Below are positions 34,795 to 44,622 of a stretch of DNA of 64,000 nucleotides, in pieces. How positions within the stretch are numbered: the stretch's first letter is position 1; every line of letters begins with the position of its first letter. The stretch is from positions 2,108,001 through 2,172,000 of the forward strand of contig NC_011312.1 of NCBI RefSeq assembly GCF_000196495.1. Direction: 5' to 3'. The notes under the pieces were generated by a model. It worked only from the letters and a program-made list of their open reading frames with translations, made no database searches and was not told where the DNA came from. Source of the DNA: Aliivibrio salmonicida LFI1238. Lineage in GTDB: Bacteria > Pseudomonadota > Gammaproteobacteria > Enterobacterales > Vibrionaceae. Made by a program: the position numbers and the translations under genes.

Positions 34795-36681
34795 ATGGTT
34801 GCTGAAATAGGTCAGTTCTGGTTAATAGCAACGATGGTGCTGTCTGTTGTGGGTGTTATTTCTACCAGCTACGGAATCGTGAAAGGGAATATCTTGTGGC
34901 AAATGTCGATATTGCCACTTTCTCTGCTCAGTTGTATTTTTTGTTTGTTGTCTATTTCTGCATTAGGTTATGGGTTTTACATCGATGATTTTTCTATTCG
35001 ATATATTGCCGAGCATTCTAATTCTGATTTACCTGTCTTTTTTAAAGTGGCCGCGATTTGGGGAGGGCATGAAGGGTCATTATTGTTCTGGGTATTAACC
35101 TTAACGTTATGGGCAGGTGTCATAACTCTTAATCGAAAAACCATACAAACAGAATACGTTATTCGAGTTTTGTTGGTGCTTAATGCGTTAATTGCTATTT
35201 TTTCAGCCTTTACTTTATTTGCTTCAAATCCTTTCATTATTTACGTTAACACACCATTAGAAGGTCGAGATTTGAATCCAATGTTGCAAGATATTGGATT
35301 GATATTTCACCCACCATTATTGTATTTAGGCTACGTCGGATTTGCCGCGACATTTTCATTTGCACTTGCTGCGTTGATGATGAAAGACGTACCGCAATAT
35401 TGGGTTAAACACGCAAGGCATTGGACACTATTAGCGTGGTCATTGTTGACCGCAGGGATCAGTTTAGGATCGTGGTGGGCATATTATGAGCTCGGTTGGG
35501 GCGGTTGGTGGTTTTGGGATCCGGTTGAAAACGCCTCTTTGTTGCCTTGGTTAACCGCAACGGGTTTACTGCATACCTTAATCGCGAGTGATAAGAAAAA
35601 CCAACTTTTAAAAACGTCGATGATTCTGTCGTTAGTGACATTTTGTTTGAGTATTTTAGGGACGTTTGTTGTTCGCTCTGGGGTATTAACTTCGGTTCAT
35701 GCCTTTGCGGTGGACCCAACTCGTGGGATCATTCTTCTTCTGATCTTGTTTGTGGTTATGCTGGCCTCTTTGTCTCTGTATGCATTCAAAAGTAGACAGT
35801 TAAATAGCCAACCTATTCGTCATTTTATCAGTCGTGATTTTCTATTTTTATTGCTCGCAGGTTTATTTTCAATCGCAACAATCACGGTATTACTTGGCAC
35901 ATTTTATCCTATGATTTTCCAAATTTTCGGATTAGGAAATATCTCCGTTGGAGCGCCTTATTTTAATCTGTTATTTGTGCCAATGGCGATTGTTGCTTTG
36001 TTCATGATCGCCGTGTCGGTCTTTGTTCGTTGGGAAGGAAAAGCGACAAATGCAAATACCAAGAAGATCGTTATTTCAAGCTTGATTTCTATTGTGCTAG
36101 GGCTAGGAATATATCGTGTTCAATATGAAAATATCGCAGTAATTCCTAGCTTGGTTTGGGTGTTAGCTTTCGCTGTAGTAATGGGGTCTATTTGGTCGCT
36201 GATACAGTCCAAAGGCAAAGCGATAGGAATGGTTATCGCTCATATTGGTATTGCGATAGTGATGATTGGTGCAGCGATGAATAGTGAACACTCTTTTGAA
36301 AGCAGTGCGAAAATGGAACCGAGCATAACCGCTAAATTAGCCGATTATGAGATCACTTATAAAGAAACCGAGCTGTTGGTTGCTTCAAATTACACCGCAG
36401 AACAGGCAAATCTATTGATACGTGAAAATGGCAAAGAAATAGCCATGGTCCAGCCGCAGCGTCGTCATTATCAAGTTCGTGTAATGAACATGAGTGAGCC
36501 TGCAATGTATTGGTTTTGGCATGGTGACATATACGTGACGTTAGGCGAAAAATTAAAAGACGGCAGTTTCGCATTACGTTTACAATATAAAGCGTATGTA
36601 CGATGGATTTGGTTTGGGTCTATTTTGATGGCGCTTGGTGGTGTATTAGCTATGGTAAAAAGAAAGAGTAATTATTCATGA
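34795..36681 (+). CDS. nrfE: haem lyase NrfE (CcmF family)
   Basis: A 628-residue polytopic membrane protein of the CcmF/NrfE family that presents haem for attachment. It contains the tryptophan-rich WWD signature WGGWWFWDPVENASLLPWL, about 15 transmembrane segments and conserved histidines (GGHEGSLLFW, DIGLIFHPPLLYLGY). In nrf systems the NrfEFG complex attaches the haem bound by CWSCK in NrfA. Its stop overlaps the downstream thioredoxin-like gene by 4 bp. It is distinct from the general CcmF by context. Confidence 0.92.
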   Translation: MVAEIGQFWLIATMVLSVVGVISTSYGIVKGNILWQMSILPLSLLSCIFCLLSISALGYGFYIDDFSIRYIAEHSNSDLPVFFKVAAIWGGHEGSLLFWVLTLTLWAGVITLNRKTIQTEYVIRVLLVLNALIAIFSAFTLFASNPFIIYVNTPLEGRDLNPMLQDIGLIFHPPLLYLGYVGFAATFSFALAALMMKDVPQYWVKHARHWTLLAWSLLTAGISLGSWWAYYELGWGGWWFWDPVENASLLPWLTATGLLHTLIASDKKNQLLKTSMILSLVTFCLSILGTFVVRSGVLTSVHAFAVDPTRGIILLLILFVVMLASLSLYAFKSRQLNSQPIRHFISRDFLFLLLAGLFSIATITVLLGTFYPMIFQIFGLGNISVGAPYFNLLFVPMAIVALFMIAVSVFVRWEGKATNANTKKIVISSLISIVLGLGIYRVQYENIAVIPSLVWVLAFAVVMGSIWSLIQSKGKAIGMVIAHIGIAIVMIGAAMNSEHSFESSAKMEPSITAKLADYEITYKETELLVASNYTAEQANLLIRENGKEIAMVQPQRRHYQVRVMNMSEPAMYWFWHGDIYVTLGEKLKDGSFALRLQYKAYVRWIWFGSILMALGGVLAMVKRKSNYS

Positions 36682-37205
36682 AATCAACAATAAAAATAGG
36701 GATCGCCGTTGGTGTATGTGCGATTGTCTTTATCTTGTTACTGACAGGATTAGAAACAAAAGAATCGACAACATCAACCGCAATGGTAGGGCAACCTATT
36801 CCTGCGTTTGAATTACCTGAATTAACTGATACATCAATCGTATTAACAGAGTCTCTTTTTGAAAAATCGCCGTTAACATTACTTAATGTGTGGGCCTCTT
36901 GGTGTGGTATTTGTAAAACAGAACATCAGTTTTTACATCAATTAAAAGAGCAGGGTGTGAATATTATCGGTTTGGATTATAGAGATGATCGCATTGCAGC
37001 TAAACAAGTATTAGAACAAACAGGCAGTCCTTATCAAGCGGTGATTTTTGATCCAAGAGGATCGCTCGCAATGGATTTAGGTGTTTTTGGTACGCCGACC
37101 ACTTTCTTAATTGATCAGAAAGGAGTGATATTGCATCGCTTTACTGGCGCTTTAGATGCGAAAAAATGGCAACGTGAGTTTGTGGATTTTTTTGGGGAGA
37201 AATAA
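36678..37205 (+). CDS. membrane-anchored thioredoxin-like protein (DsbE/CcmG type) of the nrf cluster
   Basis: A 175-residue protein with an N-terminal anchor helix (IGIAVGVCAIVFILLLTGL) and a thioredoxin fold. The redox motif is WASWCGICKTEH, and the cis-proline region reads GVFGTPTTFLID. CcmG-like proteins keep apocytochrome and CcmH cysteines reduced before haem attachment. The position between nrfE and nrfF, with 4-bp and 1-bp overlaps, ties it to NrfA maturation. E. coli lacks this gene in its nrf operon; similar genes are seen in other nrf clusters. Confidence 0.87.
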   Translation: MKSTIKIGIAVGVCAIVFILLLTGLETKESTTSTAMVGQPIPAFELPELTDTSIVLTESLFEKSPLTLLNVWASWCGICKTEHQFLHQLKEQGVNIIGLDYRDDRIAAKQVLEQTGSPYQAVIFDPRGSLAMDLGVFGTPTTFLIDQKGVILHRFTGALDAKKWQREFVDFFGEK

Positions 37206-37660
37206 TGAAGCGTTTTTTTAATCTATTGGTGTCATTACTCTGTTTATGTTCCGTCTTTTCCGTTAATGCATCATTGGATAGCAATAATAGTTTATTTGTT
37301 GCCGCTGACAAAGCGACAATAGAAAGCGTAGAACTGTTTAAGTTTGATTCTTTAGAGCAACAACAGCAAGCGATCGCCTTGGCAAAAAGCTTACGTTGTC
37401 CACAATGTCAAAATCAAAACTTAATTGAGTCAAATTCACCGATAGCGAAAGATCTGCGTTTAGAAGTGTATCAGCAAATTAAAGCGGGAAAGACTGATGA
37501 AGAGGTCGTGAGTTTCATGACGCATCGTTTTGGCGATTTTGTTTTATATGAACCGCCATTAAATGCTAAAACCTATGTACTTTGGCTATTGCCGTTATTG
37601 TTACTTATTGGCTTTGGCATTATGGCGGTTAAATCAGTGAAGAAGAATCGTAAAGAGTAA
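37205..37660 (+). CDS. nrfF: NrfF, CcmH-like haem lyase subunit
   Basis: A 151-residue protein with a signal peptide (LLVSLLCLCSVFSVNA), the redox motif LRCPQCQNQNLIESNSPIAK and a C-terminal membrane helix (LWLLPLLLLIGFGIMAV), the layout of CcmH/NrfF. It handles the apocytochrome cysteines during haem attachment by NrfE. The start overlaps the previous stop by one base. It ends 2 bp before the convergent racemase gene, with no room for a separate terminator. Confidence 0.9.
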   Translation: MKRFFNLLVSLLCLCSVFSVNASLDSNNSLFVAADKATIESVELFKFDSLEQQQQAIALAKSLRCPQCQNQNLIESNSPIAKDLRLEVYQQIKAGKTDEEVVSFMTHRFGDFVLYEPPLNAKTYVLWLLPLLLLIGFGIMAVKSVKKNRKE

Positions 37661-37662
37661 GT

Positions 37663-38376
37663 TTAGCTTGTTAGTGCGGTGTGCTCTGCTTCATAAGACC
37701 ATTCAACACAATATTTTGCTAATATTTCTAGTGAGTCTAAGCACTGCTTGGGTGAATTCATATTTTGTTCAGCCAATGCGACTGGAATTTCAGTACAACC
37801 AAAAATAACCGCTTCTGCGCCTTGGGCTAGCATATCTTCAAAAACAGGTAACATCATCGCTTTCCCTTTCTCTACATTACCTGCTTTTACTTCGTAAATT
37901 CCTGCCATTACTGCTTGTTGTTGTAAATCGTCAGTTTCAATCACATCAATATTATATTGGTTGAGTTTTTGTTGGTACATCTTGGTTTTCATTGTTGCCG
38001 TTGTTGCTAATAAGCCTACGATTTTATGCTTACGTAATTGAGTTTCTTGTACAACGCTATCAATAATACTAATGGTATGAACATGGCTTGTTGCACTCAA
38101 TTGCGGATACCAGTAATGCGCGGTATTGCATGGAATAACAATACACTCTGCACCAGATTGCTCTAATTGATCAAAACTGTGTTTTAGCTCTGGGTAAGGG
38201 TCAGTGCCGTGACCCATGATAAATGCCGTTCTATCTGGGATCTGTGGAACACTACTCACAACCATTGGGATGTGTTCTTGGTCATTATGTGCTGGCGTTT
38301 GAGTGATAATTTTCATCATAAATTCAACCGTTGCCAATGGCCCCATGCCACCTAAAATACCTAATTTTTTATTCAT
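37663..38376 (-). CDS. aspartate/glutamate racemase family protein
   Basis: A 237-residue cofactor-independent amino-acid racemase. The N-terminal LGILGGMGPLATVEFM is the family signature, and the two catalytic cysteines lie in IPCNTAHYW (about residue 82) and FGCTEIP (about 193). Aspartate is the likeliest substrate, since a C4-dicarboxylate (Dcu) transporter gene lies 34 bp upstream in the same direction and Dcu proteins also carry aspartate. The pair may import or exchange aspartate and racemise it; this link is inferred from the operon. Confidence 0.85.
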   Translation of the reverse strand: MNKKLGILGGMGPLATVEFMMKIITQTPAHNDQEHIPMVVSSVPQIPDRTAFIMGHGTDPYPELKHSFDQLEQSGAECIVIPCNTAHYWYPQLSATSHVHTISIIDSVVQETQLRKHKIVGLLATTATMKTKMYQQKLNQYNIDVIETDDLQQQAVMAGIYEVKAGNVEKGKAMMLPVFEDMLAQGAEAVIFGCTEIPVALAEQNMNSPKQCLDSLEILAKYCVEWSYEAEHTALTS

Positions 38377-38410
38377 AATATGATTCCTTTAATATATGTA
38401 TTTATGAGAC

Positions 38411-39712
38411 TTAAAGAACGATAGGAGCAAGTAAGAATCCGAATCCAATGGCGACAACCACCCCTGTTAAGCCGGGTAGCATGAATGGATGGTCGAAAAT
38501 GTTTTTTCCCATGTGTGTAGATCCTGTTGAGTCAAACTCAATGGCAGCAAGAGATGTAGGATAAGTAGGCAGAACAAAAACACCCGTAACGGCAACAAAT
38601 GATGCCAAGATTGCCCAATGAGGAACGTTTAAACTCAGTGCTAACGGAACAATTAATGGAGTGGTTGCTCCTTGTGACATTAGAAGCGTACAAGTACCAA
38701 AAAGAACAAGAGATAACAGCATTGGATAAGAATGAAGAAGAGACCCTGCAAATTCTTTTATTTCAGGAAGGTGTGCATTAACAACGGTTGATCCCATAGT
38801 CACAATACCTAATATCACGGCAACAGAGCTCATGCCTGAACGGAATGTGGTGGTACGGATAATGCGGTCAGGGTGAATGTTACACATTGGTACCATCAAA
38901 CAGGCCGCTGCAAACATACTGACAATAATGATGTCTCGTGTTGACATAATATTACCACTTGGAAAGGCGGGGCGAAGTGATGGAATCGCCGCATAAATAA
39001 CAATGGCACACGTTGCTAATGCAAAGAAGATGACCGAATATTTTGCTTTTGGATCGATAGCTTCTGATTTTTTCGTTGTTTGTTGCTTGTTATTTTTTTG
39101 AATTTGTTGATATATCACATCATCTTTTAACTCACAGCCTTGGCGAGAAGCAACAAAAGCAGCAACCATTGCGGCAATAAAAGAGGCAGGTAAACAAATC
39201 GCCATTATTTGTAAAAAACTAACGCCAGCAGGTTCCATTATTGAAATCATAGCGGCCATTGCTGCTGAAATTGGTGAGCCAGAAATAGCAACTTGGGATG
39301 CAACAACTGCAGCTGACAGTGGTCTTGATGGACGTTCCCCTATCTCTTTTGCAACCTCTGCTATAACAGGAAGTGTAGAAAAAACAGTGTAACCAGTACC
39401 AGCCATAATCGTCATACACCAAGTGATCATAGGCGCTAATACGTTGATATATTTTGGGTGGCGGCGCATTAAGTTTCCGGCATGATGCACCAACCAATCC
39501 ATACCTCCGGCCGCTTGCATTGTTGATGCTGCTGTTACTACTGACATGATGATCAAAATAACATCGATAGCAGGAGCACTAGGTTCAAGACCTAATCCAA
39601 GAGTGAGTATCGCGAGCCCAAGTCCACCCGCTAAACCAACACCAAGGCCTCCCATTTTTAAGCCCCAGTATATACAGATTAAAACAACAGATATTTCGAT
39701 AATTATCGACAT
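38411..39712 (-). CDS. anaerobic C4-dicarboxylate transporter (DcuA/DcuB family)
   Basis: A 433-residue membrane protein with about ten to twelve helices. It has features of the Dcu family: WGLKMGGLGVGLAGGLGLAIL at the N-terminus, MAGTGYTVFSTLPVIAEVA, SGSPISAAMAA and MSQGATTPLIVPLA. Dcu proteins exchange fumarate, malate or aspartate for succinate under anaerobic conditions. It is first in an operon with the racemase and divergent from a LysR gene, the likely regulator. A perfect 10-bp inverted repeat lies 36-59 bp upstream of the start. Whether it is DcuA- or DcuB-like was not decided. Confidence 0.9.
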   Translation of the reverse strand: MSIIIEISVVLICIYWGLKMGGLGVGLAGGLGLAILTLGLGLEPSAPAIDVILIIMSVVTAASTMQAAGGMDWLVHHAGNLMRRHPKYINVLAPMITWCMTIMAGTGYTVFSTLPVIAEVAKEIGERPSRPLSAAVVASQVAISGSPISAAMAAMISIMEPAGVSFLQIMAICLPASFIAAMVAAFVASRQGCELKDDVIYQQIQKNNKQQTTKKSEAIDPKAKYSVIFFALATCAIVIYAAIPSLRPAFPSGNIMSTRDIIIVSMFAAACLMVPMCNIHPDRIIRTTTFRSGMSSVAVILGIVTMGSTVVNAHLPEIKEFAGSLLHSYPMLLSLVLFGTCTLLMSQGATTPLIVPLALSLNVPHWAILASFVAVTGVFVLPTYPTSLAAIEFDSTGSTHMGKNIFDHPFMLPGLTGVVVAIGFGFLLAPIVL

Positions 39713-39747
39713 ACAACATCCTATTTCAGACTAAATAATTAAATTTT

Positions 39748-39771
39748 TTATTCATCATCAATGATGAATAA
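39748..39771. promoter_or_regulatory. inverted repeat upstream of the dcu gene, possible operator
   Basis: The arms TTATTCATCA and TGATGAATAA are perfect reverse complements around TCAA. In the 327-bp gap between the divergent dcu and lysR genes this is the only clear structure I see; it may be a LysR operator or an RNA hairpin in the dcu leader. Confidence 0.45.
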
Positions 39772-40039
39772 GCTGAATAAATCATGTCAGTTAGGCTGAA
39801 GGTTGTTAAATGCTAAGAGTTGTACTTGTATGTCAAATAGGCATAGTTAAAATGATGAAAATCAGAAATATCTCTCAGTAAGTCTGCTTTTTGTTTGTTT
39901 TATATACTTTTAAGTGCTAATTATTTTAATTAATCGCAATTTATTAGCGTTATCTAGCATATAAAGATTCAATAAATAGCAATAATACACTTTAGGAATA
40001 GTGATATTTGCCCTTATAAGTTTGCGATGAGAAAATGAC

Positions 40040-40921
40040 ATGAACATAGAAAGTAAATGGTTAGAAGATTTTTTAGTATTGGCTAAAGTTAGAAATTTTT
40101 CACAAGCAGCCATACTTAGAAATGTAACCCAGCCGGCATTTAGCCGTAGGATCCGTTTATTAGAAGAGACAATAGGTGCTGAATTAATAAATCGAAAAAG
40201 TAAGCCTATTGGCCTAACTCCTAGCGGTAAGTTATTTCGAGTGACCGCTAGGACATTGGTGAATCAAATTGTGACAGGTATTGACCAAATTTCAGACTTA
40301 TCTCAACTTGGAGGGAATGTTGTTCAAGTTGCAGCGGCGCATTCATTAGCAACCCATCTAATTCCTAAGATTCAAAAAATATTACCCGAAGGTAATTACA
40401 AACCTATATTAAGTATTGAAGCTATTGATGTTGACCAAGCGACTAAAGAGCTAAGAGATGGAGCGTGCGACATTCTACTGGCGTTTGATGATGATATTTT
40501 AAGGTTACCGCCATACCAATCATTACTAATTGCAAAAACAGAGCTTTTACCTGTGAGCGCATGTGACGATAATGGGGCTCCTATTTATCAATTTGATAAT
40601 AAAAATGTAGTTCCATGGCTTGCTTATAGTTCTACTTCATATATGGGAAGACAAGTTGAAACTGTAAAAGATGAGGTTTTATTGAAACCCGTATTTTCAT
40701 CGTCAATGACAGATATGTTGAAGATGCTAGTACTTGATAAACAAGGCATTGCTTGGCTTCCTGCTTATAGTATTGAGAAGGAATTGAAACAAAAAAAAGT
40801 TGCAATCATTGGCGAGCAATCATTACGACTTCCAATTGAATACTATGCTTATCGCTATCAAGCGAGATTGCATCCCGCAGGAGAGAAAGTGTGGAACATT
40901 CTTTGCGAAATAGAATCTTAG
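40040..40921 (+). CDS. LysR-family transcriptional regulator
   Basis: A 293-residue LysR regulator. The N-terminal winged helix (FLVLAKVRNFSQAAILRNV, then TQPAFSRRIRLLEETIGAEL) is followed by a periplasmic-binding-like effector domain from about residue 95. It is divergent from the dcu-racemase operon and probably controls it, perhaps with a C4-dicarboxylate or aspartate as ligand. Its stop overlaps the end of the convergent pgpB-like gene by 4 bp. Confidence 0.87.
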   Translation: MNIESKWLEDFLVLAKVRNFSQAAILRNVTQPAFSRRIRLLEETIGAELINRKSKPIGLTPSGKLFRVTARTLVNQIVTGIDQISDLSQLGGNVVQVAAAHSLATHLIPKIQKILPEGNYKPILSIEAIDVDQATKELRDGACDILLAFDDDILRLPPYQSLLIAKTELLPVSACDDNGAPIYQFDNKNVVPWLAYSSTSYMGRQVETVKDEVLLKPVFSSSMTDMLKMLVLDKQGIAWLPAYSIEKELKQKKVAIIGEQSLRLPIEYYAYRYQARLHPAGEKVWNILCEIES

Positions 40922-41679
40922 TTTTTGTCGATGGGTTCTTTTTCTAAATTTATTGTTGGCACACAAAGAATCAAAATCGATGCGCTGATGATGGACGCCA
41001 TGAGATCTGTTGGCCAATGCATTCCAAGCCATAAGCGACTTAAACCGACACCAACTCCCCAGCTGATCACTGCCGCAGTTAGTACATAGTGCTTATGACG
41101 AAGTAAAAAGCCACCCCAGAATAAAACACAGATAGCGGCAAAAATAGTATGACCCGATGGGAATGAATAATTCGTACCTTGACGCCATTGATCAATACGA
41201 GCTGGGCTAACAAGCGTTTCAACCATTGAGATCATATCTTGTTTATCTTGTTCTTTTAATAAGTAAAACGCATCAGGGCTTTCAACGACACTGACTTGTG
41301 TTAATGCTTGAGTAAAAGGACGAGGGATCTCAGTGATGGCTTTAACACTGGTTTTAAGTATTAAGCTAAGTACTAATAAGATGGCAAATTGAAGATAGAG
41401 GGACAATATCTTCTTGAAAGGCATGCGCTTAATAATAGGTAAGCAACAAAGTATTGCCGAAGTGACGATAAAAAGAGGATGACCGGCAGAACGACTTAAC
41501 AAGCTAAGAAGACTATTTGCTATCTCTGACATTGGGTCAAATAAATTGGGTGTTGGAATAATCAAAATAACCAACAGCATCGCTGCAATAAACAGAAAGA
41601 AAGCAACGAGTTCGTAAATACGGTTTTTAGGTGAAAATGAAAATAACATAGTAAATTGTTTCATAAAATTAAGTGTCAT
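40918..41679 (-). CDS. pgpB: PAP2-family membrane phosphatase, PgpB-like
   Basis: A 253-residue membrane protein of the PAP2 superfamily with six helices. The three phosphatase motifs are present: KAITEIPRP, YSFPSGHT and SRLWLGMHWPTD. PgpB dephosphorylates phosphatidylglycerol phosphate and undecaprenyl pyrophosphate at the outer face of the inner membrane. I chose the ATG at 41679 (MTLNFMKQF), which follows AAGGT; the open frame extends 29 codons further with no ribosome-binding site. Confidence 0.85.
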   Translation of the reverse strand: MTLNFMKQFTMLFSFSPKNRIYELVAFFLFIAAMLLVILIIPTPNLFDPMSEIANSLLSLLSRSAGHPLFIVTSAILCCLPIIKRMPFKKILSLYLQFAILLVLSLILKTSVKAITEIPRPFTQALTQVSVVESPDAFYLLKEQDKQDMISMVETLVSPARIDQWRQGTNYSFPSGHTIFAAICVLFWGGFLLRHKHYVLTAAVISWGVGVGLSRLWLGMHWPTDLMASIISASILILCVPTINLEKEPIDKN

Positions 41680-41989
41680 TAGTGTACCTTGCTTGCACGC
41701 TCTATGGGCACAATAAATGTAGAAAAAACGGATAATGAGTAGAGTTATTACTCCATAATGTAACAAAAGATTACAATTAGGCGCTTTCTTATGGTTACAA
41801 AATCTTCAAATAGAATTAACCATTGTCAGAGGGAGTTTAAATAAACGTCAAAAAATCACTGGTCAGATTTCTGGCATTGATCCATATCCATACACTCGGC
41901 GCACTACAAAAAAGAGAGCCGAAATGCTAAGACATTCTTTTATTAAAAGAGTTCGAATATTTTAGCCATTACTCGTGGATATGAAGTAA

Positions 41990-42700
41990 ATGATGAACAC
42001 AACCTTTTCTCGCATACTGTTAGTAGCAAGTTTTCTTCTCTCGAGCACCACATCTGTTGCTGGTGGCTTCCAAATTAACGAACATTCAGCAACCGGCTTA
42101 GGTCGAGCATTCGCAGGTGAAGCGGTTATTGCTGATAACGCATCAGTATTAAGTCGAAACGCCGCGGCAATGATGATGTTTGATAAAGACGCGTTTTCTA
42201 TGGGTATGACCATGGTTAAGCCGGATGTGAGTGTTAAGAATGCGAAGTATCATAGTATGTCAGGGAATGTTCAAGCAGATATAAATTATAAGCATGTTCT
42301 TGGTATGAATATACCCACAGGGTATACGTTAAAAAATTCAAATTTCTCACAGACATCTACCTCTTTAACTGATGTAGATGGTATTGCAGAAACAGCGATA
42401 GTGCCGAATTTTTATTATATCCACCCCATTAATGAAAAGTTTGCTGTTGGTGTGGCTGCATATTCTAACTTTGGTACCGGTACTGAATTTGATGATAACT
42501 ATGGAGCAGCTATTTTTGGTGGTAAGACTAGCGTAAAAAGTATGAATTTAGGATTTAGTATCGCTTATCGTATCAACGAACATTTAAGCTTTGGTGGTGG
42601 CCTGGATGTAATTTATGGCGTTGGGGATTTATACCGAGATATAAATGCTGATTTAACTGGTTCTGTGAATTTTATTAATAATAAGGATGGTAGTACATCT
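41990..42700 (+). pseudogene. FadL/OmpP1-family outer membrane transporter, cut by the IS66 element
   Basis: The first ~237 residues of a FadL-type long-chain fatty-acid channel: signal peptide ending SVAGG, then the diagnostic start GFQINEHSATGLGRAFAGEAV and ASVLSRNAAAMM. FadL proteins are usually about 420 residues. The frame is cut at 42700 and runs on a few codons into the IS. The missing 3' half is not found beyond the element, so the break also marks a rearrangement. Confidence 0.9.
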
Positions 42701-42716
42701 GTAAGCGTGCGGGGAA

Positions 42717-44203
42717 CTACACCTTGTCTTTTACATTCCAAGGTAAAAGTGAATCGATATCTGGCGATCCAACACATAAACGATCTAGACAATACCTAAT
42801 ATAATCGTAAGGGATTAATCCGTTTGCCTTTGCTGTTTCTACAATGCTGTAAAGCATTGCACTTGAATCTGCACCAGCCGTTGAACCCGAAAATAACCAG
42901 TTTTTCCGGCCGATAACAAACGGTTTAACCGCTCGCTCTGCTCGATTGTTATCAATAGATAACAATCCATCATCAATATAACGAACTAATTTATCCCATT
43001 GATTTAATGTATAGCTAATCGCCTCACCTAATTTTGTTTTAGGTGATACTCGACTAACTGCGCTATCAAGCCAATCACGGAGCTCTTTAAGTAAATCGCG
43101 GGCTTCTGTCTGCCTAGCAACATACTTGGCTTCAGGGGAAGCCTCTTTTAATAACGATTCGATCCGGTATAGCTTTTGGATTTTACTCAATACCCAATCT
43201 GCACTCCCTGTTTTCCCTTTTACTTGAACACGTTGAGCCTCAATAAATCGTCGACGTGCGTGTGCCCAACAGCCAACTAAAATCGCTTCAGTTTGTTCAT
43301 AACCTTGGTAACCATCGGTATGTAAATACCCGTTATAACCTTTTAAAAAGTTAACTGGATGGTAGCCATGCCTGCTAGATTGATAATCATAAAGTACAAT
43401 TCCAGGCAAAACACCAGAGCCTGGAGAATCATAGCCAGAGCAGTAGACCCACATATAACATTTTGCTTTTTCAACATCCAACACATTTACCGTTGTTTCA
43501 TCACAATGCAGAGTGGGTTGTTCAAGCAAAATACGATGTAACTCGTTATTAAGAGGGGTAAATAGTACCGAGCATTTTATTAACCAATCCGCCATCGTTC
43601 GCCGTCCAATAATGATACCCCATTGCTGAAATAACGTTTCTTGACGATAAAGTGGAAGACTGTATTGAAATTTAGCCGTAATAATTTGAGCAAGTAAACT
43701 TGCGGTCGCAATCCCTTTAGGGATTGGTGACGCTGGCATTGGGGCTTGTTTAATGTCTACTGAAGTATTGTTTTTTTCACAATTTCGGCAAGCATATTTA
43801 GGACGAACATGTTGAATAACTTCCACTTTAGCTGGTACAAATTCCAACTTTTCACTGATGTCTTTACCCATCGCATGCATCTCTAGACCGCAACACTTAC
43901 AAGTTTTATCTTTTATGTCGTGATAATAACAGTACGCGGTAAGTCTTCAGGTAAGCGTTGGCGTTTTGGCTTTTGACGAGTGTAGGTAATCGTTTGTGTG
44001 TCATCATTTTCAATGATGATTTCTTCTTCTGTTTCATTGAATAAATCAAATTGAGTCGAGTCAGATTCACTGCTTTTACCAAAGCGCTGATGTTGAGCCA
44101 GTCGAAATTGCTCTAGAAGACGGTTATATTTATTTTCAAGCTGAAGCACAAGTGCTTTCAGCTCGTCAATGGTATCAGGAAGTGGTTTTATTTTATCAGT
44201 CAT
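42717..44203 (-). pseudogene. tnpC: IS66 transposase TnpC, broken by one missing base
   Basis: The 5' part (96 residues) begins MTDKIKPLPDTIDELKALV and contains the leucine-rich coiled start. It ends PRTVIITT and stops at 43913. The next frame supplies the expected continuation HDIKDKTCKCCGLEMHAMG, then the full catalytic domain with LHCDETTVNVL, HTDGYQGYE and NNRAERAVKPF. A one-base deletion near 43918-43925 (ATTATT read as ATTAT) restores a 495-residue protein of usual length. The stop is 16 bp from the element end. Confidence 0.88.
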
Positions 44204-44274
44204 GTAGATGACTATATAACGATAATACAGGTAATCAATCGGTTGCCTCCTATTCTTGACTGAGAATCAACTAT

Positions 44275-44622
44275 TTAAAGGGTTGTTTGATAATGTACTG
44301 GTTGATGTCCTAAGATATCAAAACCTTGTAATAGCAGTGTCAGTTGCTGCTCTGATAATGCTAACGTATCGTTATTTATATTTCGTGGCCATTTGAAGCG
44401 GTCTTCATCTAATCGCTTGTACCATAAAGCGAATCCTGTTTTATCCCAATACAATATTTTGAGTTTATCACGAGGCTTATTGCAAAATATAAATAGAGCA
44501 TCACTAAACGGTGATAGTTGCATTTCTTGCTCAACAATCACGACAAGGCCATTAATGGCCTTGCGAAAATCGACAAAATCACGATGAAGATAAATGGTGG
44601 AAACATCAGTAAATACATTCAT
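44275..44622 (-). CDS. tnpB: IS66 accessory protein TnpB
   Basis: A 115-residue protein of the IS66 Orf2/TnpB family, with the typical FVDFRKAINGLVVIVEQEM and LFIFCNKPRDKLKILYWDKT and the C-terminal LYKRL-like FALWYKRLDEDRFKWP. It is needed with TnpA and TnpC for transposition of IS66; its biochemical role is unclear. The start overlaps the tnpA stop by 4 bp (ATGA), giving translational coupling. It appears intact. Confidence 0.92.
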   Translation of the reverse strand: MNVFTDVSTIYLHRDFVDFRKAINGLVVIVEQEMQLSPFSDALFIFCNKPRDKLKILYWDKTGFALWYKRLDEDRFKWPRNINNDTLALSEQQLTLLLQGFDILGHQPVHYQTTL

